The translations under genes and the position numbers were made by a program. Below are positions 8,895 through 17,957 of a DNA stretch of 64,000 bases, piece by piece. This stretch comes from Mesonia sp. K7 (GTDB taxonomy: Bacteria; Bacteroidota; Bacteroidia; Flavobacteriales; Flavobacteriaceae), in assembly GCF_003233725.1 (NCBI RefSeq), contig NZ_QKQV01000011.1:1-64000 (forward strand), read 5' to 3'. The number at the start of each line of letters is the position of its first letter. The stretch's first letter is position 1. Under the pieces are notes generated by a model. It ran no database searches. It was given only the letters and a program-made list of their open reading frames with translations, and had not been told where the DNA came from.

Positions 8895-9944
8895 ATGAAA
8901 AAGGCTCAAAACATTCGAGTAGGGATTAGTATAGGCGATTTAAACGGTATAGGCAGCGAAATTGTTCTCAAAACTTTTGAAGATAGTAGAATGTTGGATT
9001 TTTGTACGCCCGTGATTTTTGCCAATAACAAATTGCTCTCTTTCTTTAAAAAGCACTATAATTTGAGTTTGAATTTTCAAGGGGTCAATAGTCTCGACAA
9101 AATCATCGATGGGAAAATTAATGTCATCAATGTCTGGAAAGAAAATGTCAAGATCAATTTCGGAGAAGAAGATAAAAGTATAGGAAAATATACCTTGCTG
9201 TCTTTACAGTCGGCGGTCAAAGCCTTAAAAGAAAACCAAATTGATACCTTGGTAACGGCTCCCATCAATAAAAATGTAATCCAATCCGACGAGTTTAAAT
9301 TTCCGGGGCATACCGATTACCTCGCGCAAGAGCTCGGTGACGGAAAAAGCTTGATGTTTATGGTAAGCAAAGACTTACGCATTGGGTTATTGACCGATCA
9401 CGTTGCCGTAAAAGACGTAGCCGGAAAAATCACGCCTCGACTCATCGAGGATAAGATCGCCATGATTACCCATTCGCTGAAAGCAGATTTTAAAATACGC
9501 AAACCAAAAATCGCCATGTTGGGCATCAATCCGCATAGTGGTGATAACGGGGTCATTGGCAAAGAAGACGATGAGGTGTTAAAGCCTACCATCAAAAAAC
9601 TGACCGAAAAAGGACAATATGTATTTGGACCTTATGCGGCCGATAGCTTTTTTGGAAGTAAAAACTATCAGAATTTTGACGCCATTATCGCGGCTTATCA
9701 CGACCAAGGCTTGATCCCTTTTAAAACCCTTGCTTTTGGAAAAGGCGTCAACTTTACAGCAGGTTTGAGCAAAGTGCGTACTTCACCCGATCACGGAACC
9801 GCTTATGAAATTGCAGGAAAAAACGAAGCCGATTTTACGTCGTTTAGAGAAGCGGTGTATACTGCGATAGCCATCTATAAAAACCGAAAAGAGTATAAAA
9901 AACTGACCAAAAACCCACTGAAAAAGCAGTCTAGAAAATTATAA
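8895..9944 (+). CDS. pdxA: 4-hydroxythreonine-4-phosphate dehydrogenase
   Basis: 349 residues, oxidising 4-phosphohydroxy-L-threonine in the DXP-dependent pyridoxal 5'-phosphate pathway. I chose ATG 8895 (MKKAQNIRVGISIGD) because the frame upstream to 8778 runs antisense into ribE and has no family similarity. Motifs: GDLNGIG near residue 14, metal-ligand histidines in FPGHTDYLA (~139), AYHDQGL (~268) and SPDHGTAYEIAG (~300). A cytoplasmic metal-dependent homodimer in known members. Confidence 0.96.
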   Translation: MKKAQNIRVGISIGDLNGIGSEIVLKTFEDSRMLDFCTPVIFANNKLLSFFKKHYNLSLNFQGVNSLDKIIDGKINVINVWKENVKINFGEEDKSIGKYTLLSLQSAVKALKENQIDTLVTAPINKNVIQSDEFKFPGHTDYLAQELGDGKSLMFMVSKDLRIGLLTDHVAVKDVAGKITPRLIEDKIAMITHSLKADFKIRKPKIAMLGINPHSGDNGVIGKEDDEVLKPTIKKLTEKGQYVFGPYAADSFFGSKNYQNFDAIIAAYHDQGLIPFKTLAFGKGVNFTAGLSKVRTSPDHGTAYEIAGKNEADFTSFREAVYTAIAIYKNRKEYKKLTKNPLKKQSRKL

Positions 9945-9987
9945 ACATTTTTTGTTGATAATTTTAGAGTTAATACATTAAATTTTA

Positions 9988-9995
9988 TATATTTG
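9988..9995 (+). promoter_or_regulatory. -7 box upstream of yceD-rpmF
   Basis: TATATTTG, a full match to TAnnTTTG, 22 bases before the yceD start and outside pdxA. No clear -33 TTG at the expected distance. Confidence 0.4.
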
Positions 9996-10017
9996 CACGC
10001 TCGAAACTGATGATGAA

Positions 10018-10557
10018 ATGAAGAATTTGAATGAATTTAAAATCCCTTTTGTAGGATTAAAGCTGGGGAAACATCATTTTGAGTATCAAGTTGATAATAA
10101 GTTCTTTGCGTTTTTTGAGTACGACGATTTCAATAAAGTTGACGTTAAAGTAGATTTGGAATTCGAAAAAAAATCTACGATGTTGGAGTTAAATTTTCAT
10201 ATCAAAGGCACGGTCAATCTCAATTGTGATGTGACCAATGAGCCTTATGACGAAGCGATAGAAAACAATCTTTCGTTGGTAGTGAAGTTTGGTGAAGCCT
10301 ATAATGACGAAAACGAAGAGTTGTTGATTATCCCACACGGAGAATACCAACTCGAAGTACAACATTACATTTACGAGGCGATTGTATTGGCAATTCCTTT
10401 TAAGCGAATTCACCCAGGGGTAGAAGACGGTACCTTAGAATCAGACATACTCGATAGATTAGAAGAGTTACAACCAAAAATAAAAGAAGAAAAAGACAAC
10501 GAAGAGGAAACAGATCCTCGTTGGGATAAATTAAAAAACTTATATAACGATAAATAA
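10018..10557 (+). CDS. yceD: DUF177/YceD family protein
   Basis: 179 residues of the DUF177 family, whose members are needed for normal 23S rRNA accumulation in other organisms and nearly always precede rpmF. The family's CDVTNEPYDEAI region is visible near residue 70, here with one of the cysteines typical of DUF177, and the acidic C-terminus (DPRWDKLKNL) is typical of Bacteroidota members. It lies 9 bases before rpmF and shares its promoter and terminator. Confidence 0.9.
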   Translation: MKNLNEFKIPFVGLKLGKHHFEYQVDNKFFAFFEYDDFNKVDVKVDLEFEKKSTMLELNFHIKGTVNLNCDVTNEPYDEAIENNLSLVVKFGEAYNDENEELLIIPHGEYQLEVQHYIYEAIVLAIPFKRIHPGVEDGTLESDILDRLEELQPKIKEEKDNEEETDPRWDKLKNLYNDK

Positions 10558-10566
10558 TACTTAGCA

Positions 10567-10764
10567 ATGGCACATCCTAAGAGAAAAATATCTAAGACAA
10601 GAAGAGATAAAAGAAGAACACATTACAAAGCAAAGTCACCACAAATTGGTGTAGATGCAACAACAGGTGAAGCTCACTTATACCACAGAGCGCACTGGCA
10701 CGAAGGAAAACTTTACTACAGAGGTCAAGTACTTATCGACAATACTGAAGAAGTAGAAGCGTAA
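10567..10764 (+). CDS. rpmF: 50S ribosomal protein L32
   Basis: 65 residues, standard L32 size, with the N-terminal [17 protein letters not shown] signature. No zinc-binding CxxC pair is present, so this is the cysteine-free form. Structural protein of the large ribosomal subunit. Order yceD-rpmF-fabH is the widely conserved link between ribosome and lipid synthesis. Confidence 0.98.
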   Translation: MAHPKRKISKTRRDKRRTHYKAKSPQIGVDATTGEAHLYHRAHWHEGKLYYRGQVLIDNTEEVEA

Positions 10765-10785
10765 AAAAGGTTCATTTAGAATTGA

Positions 10786-10820
10786 AACTCTCACCAAAAA
10801 AGTGAGGGTTTTCTTTTTTA
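10786..10820 (+). terminator. Intrinsic terminator after rpmF
   Basis: CTCTCAC/GTGAGGG stem with an A-rich loop, followed by TTTTCTTTTTT. It separates rpmF from fabH, which then has its own promoter. Confidence 0.75.
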
Positions 10821-10874
10821 GACCAAGGTTTAGTTTCTAAAATTTCAAAATTTGCAAATGTTAACGATAATTAG

Positions 10875-10904
10875 TTGATAAAGTGCTAAAAACGTTTTAC
10901 TTTG
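10875..10904 (+). promoter_or_regulatory. Probable fabH promoter
   Basis: TTG at 10875, 19 bases, then TTACTTTG at 10897-10904, which is one mismatch from TAnnTTTG with ideal spacing for a Bacteroidota sigma-A promoter. The fabH start follows after 75 bases. Confidence 0.45.
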
Positions 10905-10979
10905 CATATATTTTTAGAATAAAACGTCGATTTTGTTCTTTAAATATAGATTTTTTACTTTTTTTGAAATAAAATATTT

Positions 10980-11975
10980 ATGAGTAATATAAAAGCAGCA
11001 ATTACTGCTGTGGGTTCATATGTTCCAGACCATGTCTTAACCAACAAAATGTTAGAAAGCATGGTAGATACCAACGACGAATGGATTACTACCAGAACGG
11101 GTATCAAAGAACGTAGAATTTTAAAAGAAGAAAACAAAGGTTCTTCTTACCTCGGGATCAAAGCCGCACAAAACCTTATCGAAAAAGCAAATGTAAACCC
11201 TGCCGAAATAGACATGGTTATTTTTGCCACCGCTACACCAGATATGCCAGTAGCTTCTTCGGGTGTTTATTTGGCTTCACAAATTGGTGCCGTCAATGCA
11301 TTTTCTTACGATTTACAAGCAGCATGCTCTAGTTTCCTTTACGGAATGTCTACAGCGGCAAGGTATATTGAATCAGGAAGGTATAAAAAAGTATTGTTGG
11401 TCGGTGCCGATAAAATGTCATCGATTATCGATTACGAAGACAGAGCCACTTGCATCATCTTTGGAGATGGCGGCGGAGCAGTACTTTTCGAACCCAACAC
11501 CGAAGGTTACGGTTTACAGGATGAGTATTTACGAAGTGATGGTATTGGAAGAGAGTTCTTAAAAATTGACGCGGGAGGTTCGATCATGCCACCAAGCGAA
11601 GTGACGGTTGCCCAAAAATTACACTACGTACAACAAGACGGAAAAACCGTATTTAAGTTTGCCGTTTCGAATATGGCAGATGTGAGTGAGAAAATCATGA
11701 AACGTAATGATCTAGATAAGGATTCGGTAAATTGGTTGGTAGCACATCAAGCCAACAAAAGAATCATCGACGCCACCGCAAAAAGAATGGGCTTAGAGGA
11801 AGAAAAAGTCTTGATGAACATCCAACGCTACGGAAATACCACCTCAGCAACATTACCTTTATTACTTAGCGATTACGAAAAACAACTTAAAAAAGGAGAT
11901 AACATCATATTTGCCTCATTTGGTGGAGGATTCACTTGGGGTTCTATTTACCTCAAATGGGCATACAATTCATAA
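10980..11975 (+). CDS. fabH: 3-oxoacyl-ACP synthase III (KAS III)
   Basis: 331 residues. Condenses acetyl- or branched acyl-CoA with malonyl-ACP to start fatty acid synthesis; branched-chain starters are usual in flavobacteria, though not provable here. The catalytic triad is complete: Cys in AACSSF (~115), His in VAHQANKRI (~256) and Asn in YGNTTSATLP (~286). The glycine-rich FASFGGGFTWGS C-terminus is canonical. It is followed after 32 bases by accB, so fabH-accB-accC probably form an operon ended by the terminator at 13943. Confidence 0.97.
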   Translation: MSNIKAAITAVGSYVPDHVLTNKMLESMVDTNDEWITTRTGIKERRILKEENKGSSYLGIKAAQNLIEKANVNPAEIDMVIFATATPDMPVASSGVYLASQIGAVNAFSYDLQAACSSFLYGMSTAARYIESGRYKKVLLVGADKMSSIIDYEDRATCIIFGDGGGAVLFEPNTEGYGLQDEYLRSDGIGREFLKIDAGGSIMPPSEVTVAQKLHYVQQDGKTVFKFAVSNMADVSEKIMKRNDLDKDSVNWLVAHQANKRIIDATAKRMGLEEEKVLMNIQRYGNTTSATLPLLLSDYEKQLKKGDNIIFASFGGGFTWGSIYLKWAYNS

Positions 11976-12007
11976 CAACAAACAATCAGACTTAAAAACT
12001 TTTATTT

Positions 12008-12493
12008 ATGGACATAAAGGAAATACAAAATCTAATCAAATTTGTTGCAAAATCAGGAGCAAGCGAAGTTAAATTAGAAATGGATGATATCAAAATCACC
12101 ATTAAAACAGGAACAGGTAGCGATAAAGAAACCACGATTGTTCAGCAGATTCCAATGGGCAATATGCCACAGGCTCCAGTAGCAGCTCAACCAGCAGCTC
12201 CTGCCGCAGAAACTCCAGCGGCTCAACCTGAGAAAAAAGCAGAAGATAGCAACCTTGTGACCATCAAGTCTCCAATTATTGGTACTTTCTATAGAAAACC
12301 ATCTCCAGACAAACCCGTGTTTGCAGAGGTAGGAGATAGCATTAGTGTTGGTGATACTGTATGTGTAATCGAGGCTATGAAGCTTTTCAACGAAATCGAA
12401 AGCGAGATTTCAGGAAAAATCGTAAAAGTATTGGTAGATGACGCTTCTCCTGTAGAGTTCGATCAGCCTTTATTTTTAGTAGAGCCAGCATAA
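12008..12493 (+). CDS. accB: Biotin carboxyl carrier protein of acetyl-CoA carboxylase
   Basis: 161 residues: a short N-terminal domain, a flexible Ala/Pro-rich linker (about 55-78), and a C-terminal biotinyl domain. The biotin attachment lysine is in EAMKLFNEI at ~125. It carries CO2 from AccC to the carboxyltransferase. Size and linker are normal for the family. The 82-base gap to accC contains one of the window's short palindromes (12522-12541). Confidence 0.96.
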   Translation: MDIKEIQNLIKFVAKSGASEVKLEMDDIKITIKTGTGSDKETTIVQQIPMGNMPQAPVAAQPAAPAAETPAAQPEKKAEDSNLVTIKSPIIGTFYRKPSPDKPVFAEVGDSISVGDTVCVIEAMKLFNEIESEISGKIVKVLVDDASPVEFDQPLFLVEPA

Positions 12494-12521
12494 GAAATTT
12501 TAAATCGACAGCTTTAAAAGA

Positions 12522-12541
12522 GATTTCGCTTAAAGCGGATT
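12522..12541. repeat. Short intergenic palindrome (TTTCGCTTAAAGCGGA type)
   Basis: Palindrome CGCTT-A-AAGCG flanked by ATTT and GATT, between accB and accC. Related copies occur at 33161, 34162, 46121 and 50611. Confidence 0.6.
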
Positions 12542-12575
12542 AAAATTTAGAATTCAACATTTAAAATTTCACGAG

Positions 12576-13934
12576 ATGTTTAAAAAAATATTAATTGCCA
12601 ATCGAGGAGAAATTGCCCTACGTGTCATCAGAACATGCAAAGAAATGGGCATCAAAACCGTAGCGGTTTACTCCAAAGCAGATCAAGACAGCTTGCATGT
12701 GCGTTTTGCCGACGAAGCTGTTTGTATTGGTCCTGCACCAAGTAGTGAATCTTACCTTAAAATACCTAACATCATTTCGGCAGCAGAAATCACTAATGCC
12801 GATGCGATTCATCCCGGTTACGGATTTTTATCTGAAAACGCTAAATTTTCAAAAATCTGTGAAGAGCACGAGATTAAATTTATTGGAGCTTCCGCGGAAA
12901 TGATTGAAAAAATGGGGGATAAAGCCTCAGCTAGAGAAACGATGATGGCAGCTGGCGTACCTTGTATTCCGGGGTCAGATGGTTTACTCGAAGATTATGA
13001 CGAGTGTTTAAAAACAGCTAAAAAAATGGGCTTCCCGGTTATGCTAAAAGCTACAGCTGGAGGTGGCGGAAAAGGAATGCGTGCGGTTTGGAAAGAAGAA
13101 AATCTTGAAGACGCTTGGAACTCTGCTCGTCAAGAAGCTGGTGCTGCCTTTGGAAACAACGGAATGTATATGGAAAAACTGATCGAAGAGCCTCGCCATA
13201 TCGAGATACAGATTGTAGGTGATAGCACTGGAAAAGCATGTCATCTTTCTGAAAGAGACTGTTCGGTACAACGTCGTCATCAAAAGCTGACCGAAGAAAC
13301 CCCTTCGCCTTTTATGACCGATGAATTACGTGAGAAAATGGGTGAAGCAGCGGTAAAAGCGGCAGAATACATCAAGTACGAAGGAGCAGGAACCGTAGAA
13401 TTTTTGGTAGACAAACACCGTAATTTCTACTTTATGGAAATGAACACCCGTATTCAGGTAGAACATCCAATAACAGAGCAGGTAATCGATTACGATTTAA
13501 TTCGAGAGCAAATATTAGTTGCTGCAGGAGTGCCTATTTCAGGAAAGAATTATTTCCCTAACCTACACTCAATCGAATGCCGTATCAATGCAGAAGATCC
13601 GTATAATGGGTTTAGACCTTCCCCAGGTAAAATTACCAACTTACATGCGCCAGGAGGTCACGGTGTACGAATCGATACACATGTGTATAGTGGTTATTCA
13701 ATTCCACCAAACTACGATTCGATGATTGCCAAGTTGATTACGACCGCGCAAACACGCGAAGAAGCGATCAATAAAATGAAACGTGCTTTAGACGAGTTTG
13801 TCATCGAAGGAATTGCAACGACCATACCTTTCCATAGACAATTGATGGATCATCCCGATTATATAGCGGGTAATTATACCACCAAATTTATGGAAGACTT
13901 TGTGATGGACGAAAAGTATAAAGACCAAGCATAA
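12576..13934 (+). CDS. accC: Biotin carboxylase subunit of acetyl-CoA carboxylase
   Basis: 452 residues, matching bacterial AccC. ATP-dependent carboxylation of the biotin on AccB. Visible are the N-terminal [29 protein letters not shown] (~85), the ATP-grasp glycine loop [12 protein letters not shown] (~160), SVQRRHQKL (~235), and the active-site [11 protein letters not shown] (~290), followed by the C-terminal domain. Last gene of the fabH-accB-accC run. Confidence 0.98.
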   Translation: MFKKILIANRGEIALRVIRTCKEMGIKTVAVYSKADQDSLHVRFADEAVCIGPAPSSESYLKIPNIISAAEITNADAIHPGYGFLSENAKFSKICEEHEIKFIGASAEMIEKMGDKASARETMMAAGVPCIPGSDGLLEDYDECLKTAKKMGFPVMLKATAGGGGKGMRAVWKEENLEDAWNSARQEAGAAFGNNGMYMEKLIEEPRHIEIQIVGDSTGKACHLSERDCSVQRRHQKLTEETPSPFMTDELREKMGEAAVKAAEYIKYEGAGTVEFLVDKHRNFYFMEMNTRIQVEHPITEQVIDYDLIREQILVAAGVPISGKNYFPNLHSIECRINAEDPYNGFRPSPGKITNLHAPGGHGVRIDTHVYSGYSIPPNYDSMIAKLITTAQTREEAINKMKRALDEFVIEGIATTIPFHRQLMDHPDYIAGNYTTKFMEDFVMDEKYKDQA

Positions 13935-13942
13935 TTTTATTG

Positions 13943-13968
13943 ACCCTCGATTTTTCGAGGGTTTTTTT
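13943..13968 (+). terminator. Intrinsic terminator after accC
   Basis: Perfect stem ACCCTCGA/TCGAGGGT with a short T loop, followed by seven T. It ends 12 bases before the next gene's start codon. Confidence 0.9.
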
Positions 13969-13980
13969 ATCTCTTTTTAT

Positions 13981-15111
13981 TTGAACAAATCATTATCATA
14001 TTGGGAACTCAAAACCTATTTCACACAGGTAGATTTTACCATTATTGGTAGCGGAATTACGGGCTTAAACTGTGCTTTACGCTTACGCGAAAATTTCCCA
14101 AAGGCGAAGATATTGGTTTTAGAAAAAGGGGTTTTACCTGAAGGTGCGAGTACTAAAAATGCGGGTTTTGCTTGTTTTGGCAGTGTTTCAGAACTATTAG
14201 ATGACCTTAAAACCCAATCGGAAGGAGAAGTTGCCCATTTAGTGGCAAAACGTTATCAAGGGTTACAGCAGCTCAGAAATAACTTAGGAGATAAAAACAT
14301 TGGGTATAAAAATTATGGGGGTTATGAAGTTTTTACCGAAAACCATACGGCACTTTACGAAGAATGCTTTTCTAGGGTAGAAGAAATCAATCGTTTGTTG
14401 CAACCTATTTTCAGCGAAAAGGTATTCCGTGAAAGTGAGAATAAATTTAGTTTTGGTAAGGTGCTTCCGAAATTCATTTACAATGCTTTCGAAGCGCAAA
14501 TTGATACCGGCAAAATGATGCATTGTCTTTTACGAAAGGCGGTTCAAAATGATATTCTGATCCTCAATCATTGCCATGTGAAAGCTCTTGAAGACACTCA
14601 AAACGGAGTAGAAGTAATCTTAGACAGTTTTAGCTTTCAAACGCAAAAAGTATGCATTGCGACCAACGGTTTTGGCCAACAACTCGGCATCGAAAAAGTA
14701 AATCCGGCAAGAGCGCAGGTTTTAATTACAAAACCTATAGAGAATTTACAGTTCAAAGGTACTTTTCATCTCGAGCAAGGCTATTATTATTTTAGAAATA
14801 TAGACAACCGAATTTTATTGGGCGGTGGTAGAAACCTTAACGTGCAAGGCGAAACGACAACGGAATTTTCGACAACCGAACAAATTCAAAATCAGTTAGA
14901 CAAATTGTTGAGCGAAGTGATTTTACCCCACCAAAAAGCAGAAATAGAACATCGTTGGAGCGGAATTATGGGCGTGGGCAAAACCAAGAAACCCATTTTA
15001 AAACAAGTTTCAAATAACGTATATTGTGGCGTCAGATTGGGCGGAATGGGAATTGCCATTGGTACTTTTGTAGGACAACAATTAGCAGATTTAACCAACA
15101 GAAACGGATGA
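13981..15111 (+). CDS. FAD-dependent oxidoreductase, DAO/glycine oxidase family
   Basis: 376 residues, TTG start. An N-terminal Rossmann dinucleotide site (FTIIGSGITGLNCALRLREN, ~19-38) is followed by GASTKNAGFACFGS (~58), a flavin contact in this family, and a C-terminal GxGxTKKP/GVRLGGMGIAIG segment that closes on the FAD. Members oxidise D-amino acids, glycine or sarcosine; the substrate here is unknown. No ATG is available near the N-terminus, and the upstream frame runs into the accC terminator, so TTG is the best start. Its stop overlaps the mtgA start (ATGA), implying coupled translation. Confidence 0.85.
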   Translation: MNKSLSYWELKTYFTQVDFTIIGSGITGLNCALRLRENFPKAKILVLEKGVLPEGASTKNAGFACFGSVSELLDDLKTQSEGEVAHLVAKRYQGLQQLRNNLGDKNIGYKNYGGYEVFTENHTALYEECFSRVEEINRLLQPIFSEKVFRESENKFSFGKVLPKFIYNAFEAQIDTGKMMHCLLRKAVQNDILILNHCHVKALEDTQNGVEVILDSFSFQTQKVCIATNGFGQQLGIEKVNPARAQVLITKPIENLQFKGTFHLEQGYYYFRNIDNRILLGGGRNLNVQGETTTEFSTTEQIQNQLDKLLSEVILPHQKAEIEHRWSGIMGVGKTKKPILKQVSNNVYCGVRLGGMGIAIGTFVGQQLADLTNRNG

Positions 15112-15782
15112 AAAGGTTTTTCAAATTCATATTAAAAGGGATACTTTATTTTTTTGTATTTACCATTTTATGGGTGTTGCTCTATAAATGGGTTCCCGTC
15201 CCTGCGACATCTTTGATGGTCATTCGTTATTTTGAGCAACCATCAGAAGAGCGAGAATTGTGGTCACATGATTGGAAGCCGATTGAAGAAATTTCACCTT
15301 ACCTACATTTAGCCGTGATTTGTAGCGAAGACCAAAACTTCCAAAAACACAATGGGTTTGATTACGAAGCGATCGAAAAAGCTATTCAGAATAATAAAAA
15401 AGGTAAACGCTTACGCGGAGCCAGTACCATTAGTCAGCAAACCGCTAAAAATGTGTTTTTATGGCCAGGTAGGACTTGGCTTAGAAAAGGGCTTGAAGTG
15501 TATTTTACCTTTTTGATCGAGACTTTATGGAGTAAAGAACGTATTATGGAAGTGTACCTCAACAGTATCGAAATGGGCAAAGGGATTTACGGTGCAGAAG
15601 CAGCATCCCAATATTGGTTTAAAAAATCGGCGAAGAACCTGAATAAGCACGAAGCTGCAGCCATTGCCGCAGTATTACCCAACCCGTTGCGGTATAAAGC
15701 TAATCCAGCGAGTAGTTATATACAAAGTCGTAAAAATTGGATCGTTCGCCAAATGGTGTATTACGGGCCGTATAAATATTAA
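15108..15782 (+). CDS. mtgA: Monofunctional biosynthetic peptidoglycan transglycosylase
   Basis: 224 residues from ATG 15108, which overlaps the previous stop by ATGA; a longer frame reaching back to 15024 lies inside the oxidoreductase. One N-terminal membrane segment (about 5-27) anchors a periplasmic GT51 domain. Catalytic Glu is in VICSEDQNFQKHNGFD (~73), followed by RGASTISQQTAKNVFL (~105) and KERIMEVYLNSIEMG (~145), all GT51 motifs. No transpeptidase domain. Polymerises lipid II into glycan strands, alongside PBP1A at 52.4 kb. Confidence 0.96.
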   Translation: MKRFFKFILKGILYFFVFTILWVLLYKWVPVPATSLMVIRYFEQPSEERELWSHDWKPIEEISPYLHLAVICSEDQNFQKHNGFDYEAIEKAIQNNKKGKRLRGASTISQQTAKNVFLWPGRTWLRKGLEVYFTFLIETLWSKERIMEVYLNSIEMGKGIYGAEAASQYWFKKSAKNLNKHEAAAIAAVLPNPLRYKANPASSYIQSRKNWIVRQMVYYGPYKY

Positions 15783-15829
15783 CGCGTACATCCTAGATGT
15801 TCTTTTGATGATGACCCAACCCTTGCGTA

Positions 15830-15879
15830 TGTCAGTTCGAGTAATCCCGAGCACTCGGGATTGTATCTAGAACTAGACA
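15830..15879 (+). repeat. Flanked-palindrome intergenic repeat, copy 1
   Basis: Conserved left arm TGTCAGTTCGAGT, inner perfect palindrome ATCCCGAG-CA-CTCGGGAT, right arm GTATCTAGAACTAGACA. The arms pair imperfectly with each other. Same family as 32449-32490 and 32510-32555, but with a different inner palindrome. Confidence 0.7.
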
Positions 15880-15955
15880 TAACTAATAAAGTGATAGGAA
15901 TAAAATATACCTCTCGATACATTTCGTTGTGCGAAACATTAGGGGAGATAACATT

Positions 15956-16948
15956 TTATGACTGGGAAGAAGAGGCATTTAACAATCTTGTCAGCAAGCC
16001 TTGATCTTTAAAATCTATTCGAATCATTTCGTTGACACGAAATTTATGATCGTGCCAAAACAGAATTTTTTGCTCTGTTTCTTTAGTGATACTTTCAATC
16101 AGAGACTCTTTTTTACCAGGATAATTCTGAAGTACTTTAGCTTTGATTTTTCCATTTTCCGCGAAAGCGAAATCCGAAACGTAGGCTAAAAGGTTTTGGT
16201 TAGAATTGGGTTTCCATAACTGTTGTGAGATGGTGTTCACTTCTTCAAAAAGGGAAGAAATGTAAAAATCTTCTCGTGCTTCGTATAGATTTTTTGGGGT
16301 GTTGTTGGCAAGAAGTTTTCCGTCCTTTAACACCAAAGCCGTGTCGGCATAAGCAAACATATCTTCACTATCGTGAGTGGCAAAAAGACAAGCAATACTT
16401 TCTTTTTTCATGTAGTTAAAAAGGTTCCGCCGCAGTTTGTTTTTCCTAAAATTATCGATGAAATTAAAAGGCTCGTCTAAGAGCAAGAGTTGTGGTTCTT
16501 TTGCTAGCGCTTGTGCAATAGCAACACGTTGTTTTTGTCCGCCGCTGAGGTTTTTAACCTTTCTGTGATTAAAACCCACCATATCGATGACCTCTAAAAG
16601 CTCATCACAACGCTGTTGGCTTTTTTCAGGATACTGACGACTCAGATATTTTTTGATGTTTTCTTCCACCGAAGTGTAAGGCATCAATTCGGCTTCTTGG
16701 GCTAAATATTTGAGCTTTTGATGTCCCGGAATCAGTTGAAATGCTGGCCCTAAAATTTTATCGTTGTTCCAAAAGATTTCGCCTTGAGCGATGTCAATCA
16801 AACCGTAAACTGCTTTTAACAGTGTGCTTTTCCCACAGCCGCTTTCACCAATCACACAAACGTGTTCGCCTTTTTCAACACGAAACGAAATATTTTGTAA
16901 GGTAGGTTGATCGTAATAAGAGAAATGTAAGTTTTTGACATGTAGCAT
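15956..16948 (-). CDS. ABC transporter ATP-binding protein
   Basis: 330 residues from ATG 16948 (MLHVKNLHFSYYDQ). The 43 extra upstream codons overlap the divergent peptidase gene and do not look like protein. Walker A is GESGCGKST (~34-42), the signature NLSGGQKQRVAIAQAL (~133) and Walker B LLLLDEPF follow, then His switch ATHDSED. A C-terminal TOBE-like extension (about 235-330) suggests the importer class of the spermidine/iron/molybdate type. No permease or binding protein is adjacent, so the substrate is unknown. Confidence 0.88.
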   Translation of the reverse strand: MLHVKNLHFSYYDQPTLQNISFRVEKGEHVCVIGESGCGKSTLLKAVYGLIDIAQGEIFWNNDKILGPAFQLIPGHQKLKYLAQEAELMPYTSVEENIKKYLSRQYPEKSQQRCDELLEVIDMVGFNHRKVKNLSGGQKQRVAIAQALAKEPQLLLLDEPFNFIDNFRKNKLRRNLFNYMKKESIACLFATHDSEDMFAYADTALVLKDGKLLANNTPKNLYEAREDFYISSLFEEVNTISQQLWKPNSNQNLLAYVSDFAFAENGKIKAKVLQNYPGKKESLIESITKETEQKILFWHDHKFRVNEMIRIDFKDQGLLTRLLNASSSQS

Positions 16949-16983
16949 AAGTTCAAAAATAGAATAATCTAAGCGATGATTTG

Positions 16984-16991
16984 TATATTTG
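16984..16991 (+). promoter_or_regulatory. -7 box upstream of M28 peptidase
   Basis: TATATTTG matches TAnnTTTG, 15 bases before ATG 17007 and between two divergent genes. No convincing -33 element. Confidence 0.35.
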
Positions 16992-17006
16992 GGAAAACTT
17001 TGTTTG

Positions 17007-17909
17007 ATGAAACCATCACTTTTAAGCATATTATTTTTCTTGTTTGCTTTCCATCTTTTTTCCCAAGAAGAAATCACCGAAAAAGAAATCTATGGCCATA
17101 TTCATTTTCTAACTTCCGAAAAATTAGCGGGTCGATATCCTGGAACAAAAGCCAACGATTCGGTGGTAGTATATATCTTCAACGATTTTACTGCAAACGG
17201 AATTACAGTACTCCAGCAAGAGTTTGAAGCCATGATGCGAAAAGACAGTAGTACAGTAAAAACCTTTAATGTGATTGGACTTATCAAAGGAAATGATCCT
17301 ATTTTAAAAGATGAGTTTATTGTTTTAGGAGCTCATTACGACCATCTCGGGAAATCTGGAGATAGTATTTATTACGGTGCTGACGATAACGCGAGCGGAA
17401 CGGCTTCATTGTTGGAAATAGGAGAGAAGCTCTCCTTGAACAAGGAAAAACTTAAGCGGAGTATGATTTTGATTGCTTTTGGAGCCGAAGAACAAGGTTT
17501 GTTGGGGAGCAAATTTTTTGTAGAAAATCCACTCTTCCCACTGGAGCGAATTAAAATGATGATTAATTTAGATATGGTGGGTAGACTCAACGAACAGCAA
17601 CAAATTTTTATGGGCGGTGCAGGCACTTTTCCTTACGGAGTAGAACTGATGAAATCTTTAGGAAAAAGAAGCAACTTGAATCCAGTCGTTCATGTTGGTT
17701 CGGTGGGCGGCTCAGACCATGTTTCATTTTACAAAAAGAAAATCTCGGTGTTAGGTTTACATACGGGAGGACACCCACAATACCACCAAACGACCGATAC
17801 CCTAGATTTAATCAATCTCAAGGGGCAAGTAAAAGTGTCAAATTATGTTTATGATACCATCGTTGCCCTTTCTAATTTTGAGGAGCTGTTTTTTATCTAT
17901 CAGAAATAA
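17007..17909 (+). CDS. Secreted M28 family zinc peptidase
   Basis: 300 residues from ATG 17007; a TTG six codons earlier is less likely because the signal peptide starts cleanly at MKPSLLSILFFLFAF with cleavage near FSQ. Zinc ligands of family M28 are in order: GAHYDHLG, YGADDNASGTA, GAEEQGLLGS (Glu base and ligand), NLDMVGRL, and a C-terminal His in HTGGHPQYHQTTDT. M28 members are aminopeptidases or related amidases; the protein is exported to the periplasm or beyond and probably supplies amino acids. Confidence 0.92.
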   Translation: MKPSLLSILFFLFAFHLFSQEEITEKEIYGHIHFLTSEKLAGRYPGTKANDSVVVYIFNDFTANGITVLQQEFEAMMRKDSSTVKTFNVIGLIKGNDPILKDEFIVLGAHYDHLGKSGDSIYYGADDNASGTASLLEIGEKLSLNKEKLKRSMILIAFGAEEQGLLGSKFFVENPLFPLERIKMMINLDMVGRLNEQQQIFMGGAGTFPYGVELMKSLGKRSNLNPVVHVGSVGGSDHVSFYKKKISVLGLHTGGHPQYHQTTDTLDLINLKGQVKVSNYVYDTIVALSNFEELFFIYQK

Positions 17910-17910
17910 A

Positions 17911-17936
17911 AAAAGCCTCAAATTTCGAGGCTTTTT
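17911..17936. terminator. Bidirectional terminator between M28 and prolyl oligopeptidase genes
   Basis: AAAAGCCTC-AAATTTC-GAGGCTTTTT, with A and T tracts on both sides, located between convergent genes. Confidence 0.88.
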
Positions 17937-17957
17937 AAATTATAATAGTGAATGGTA

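Noticed and set aside
16949-17077. 43-codon extension of the ABC ATPase
   Set aside because: It overlaps the divergent M28 gene and its promoter; the ABC domain starts at MLHVKNLHF.
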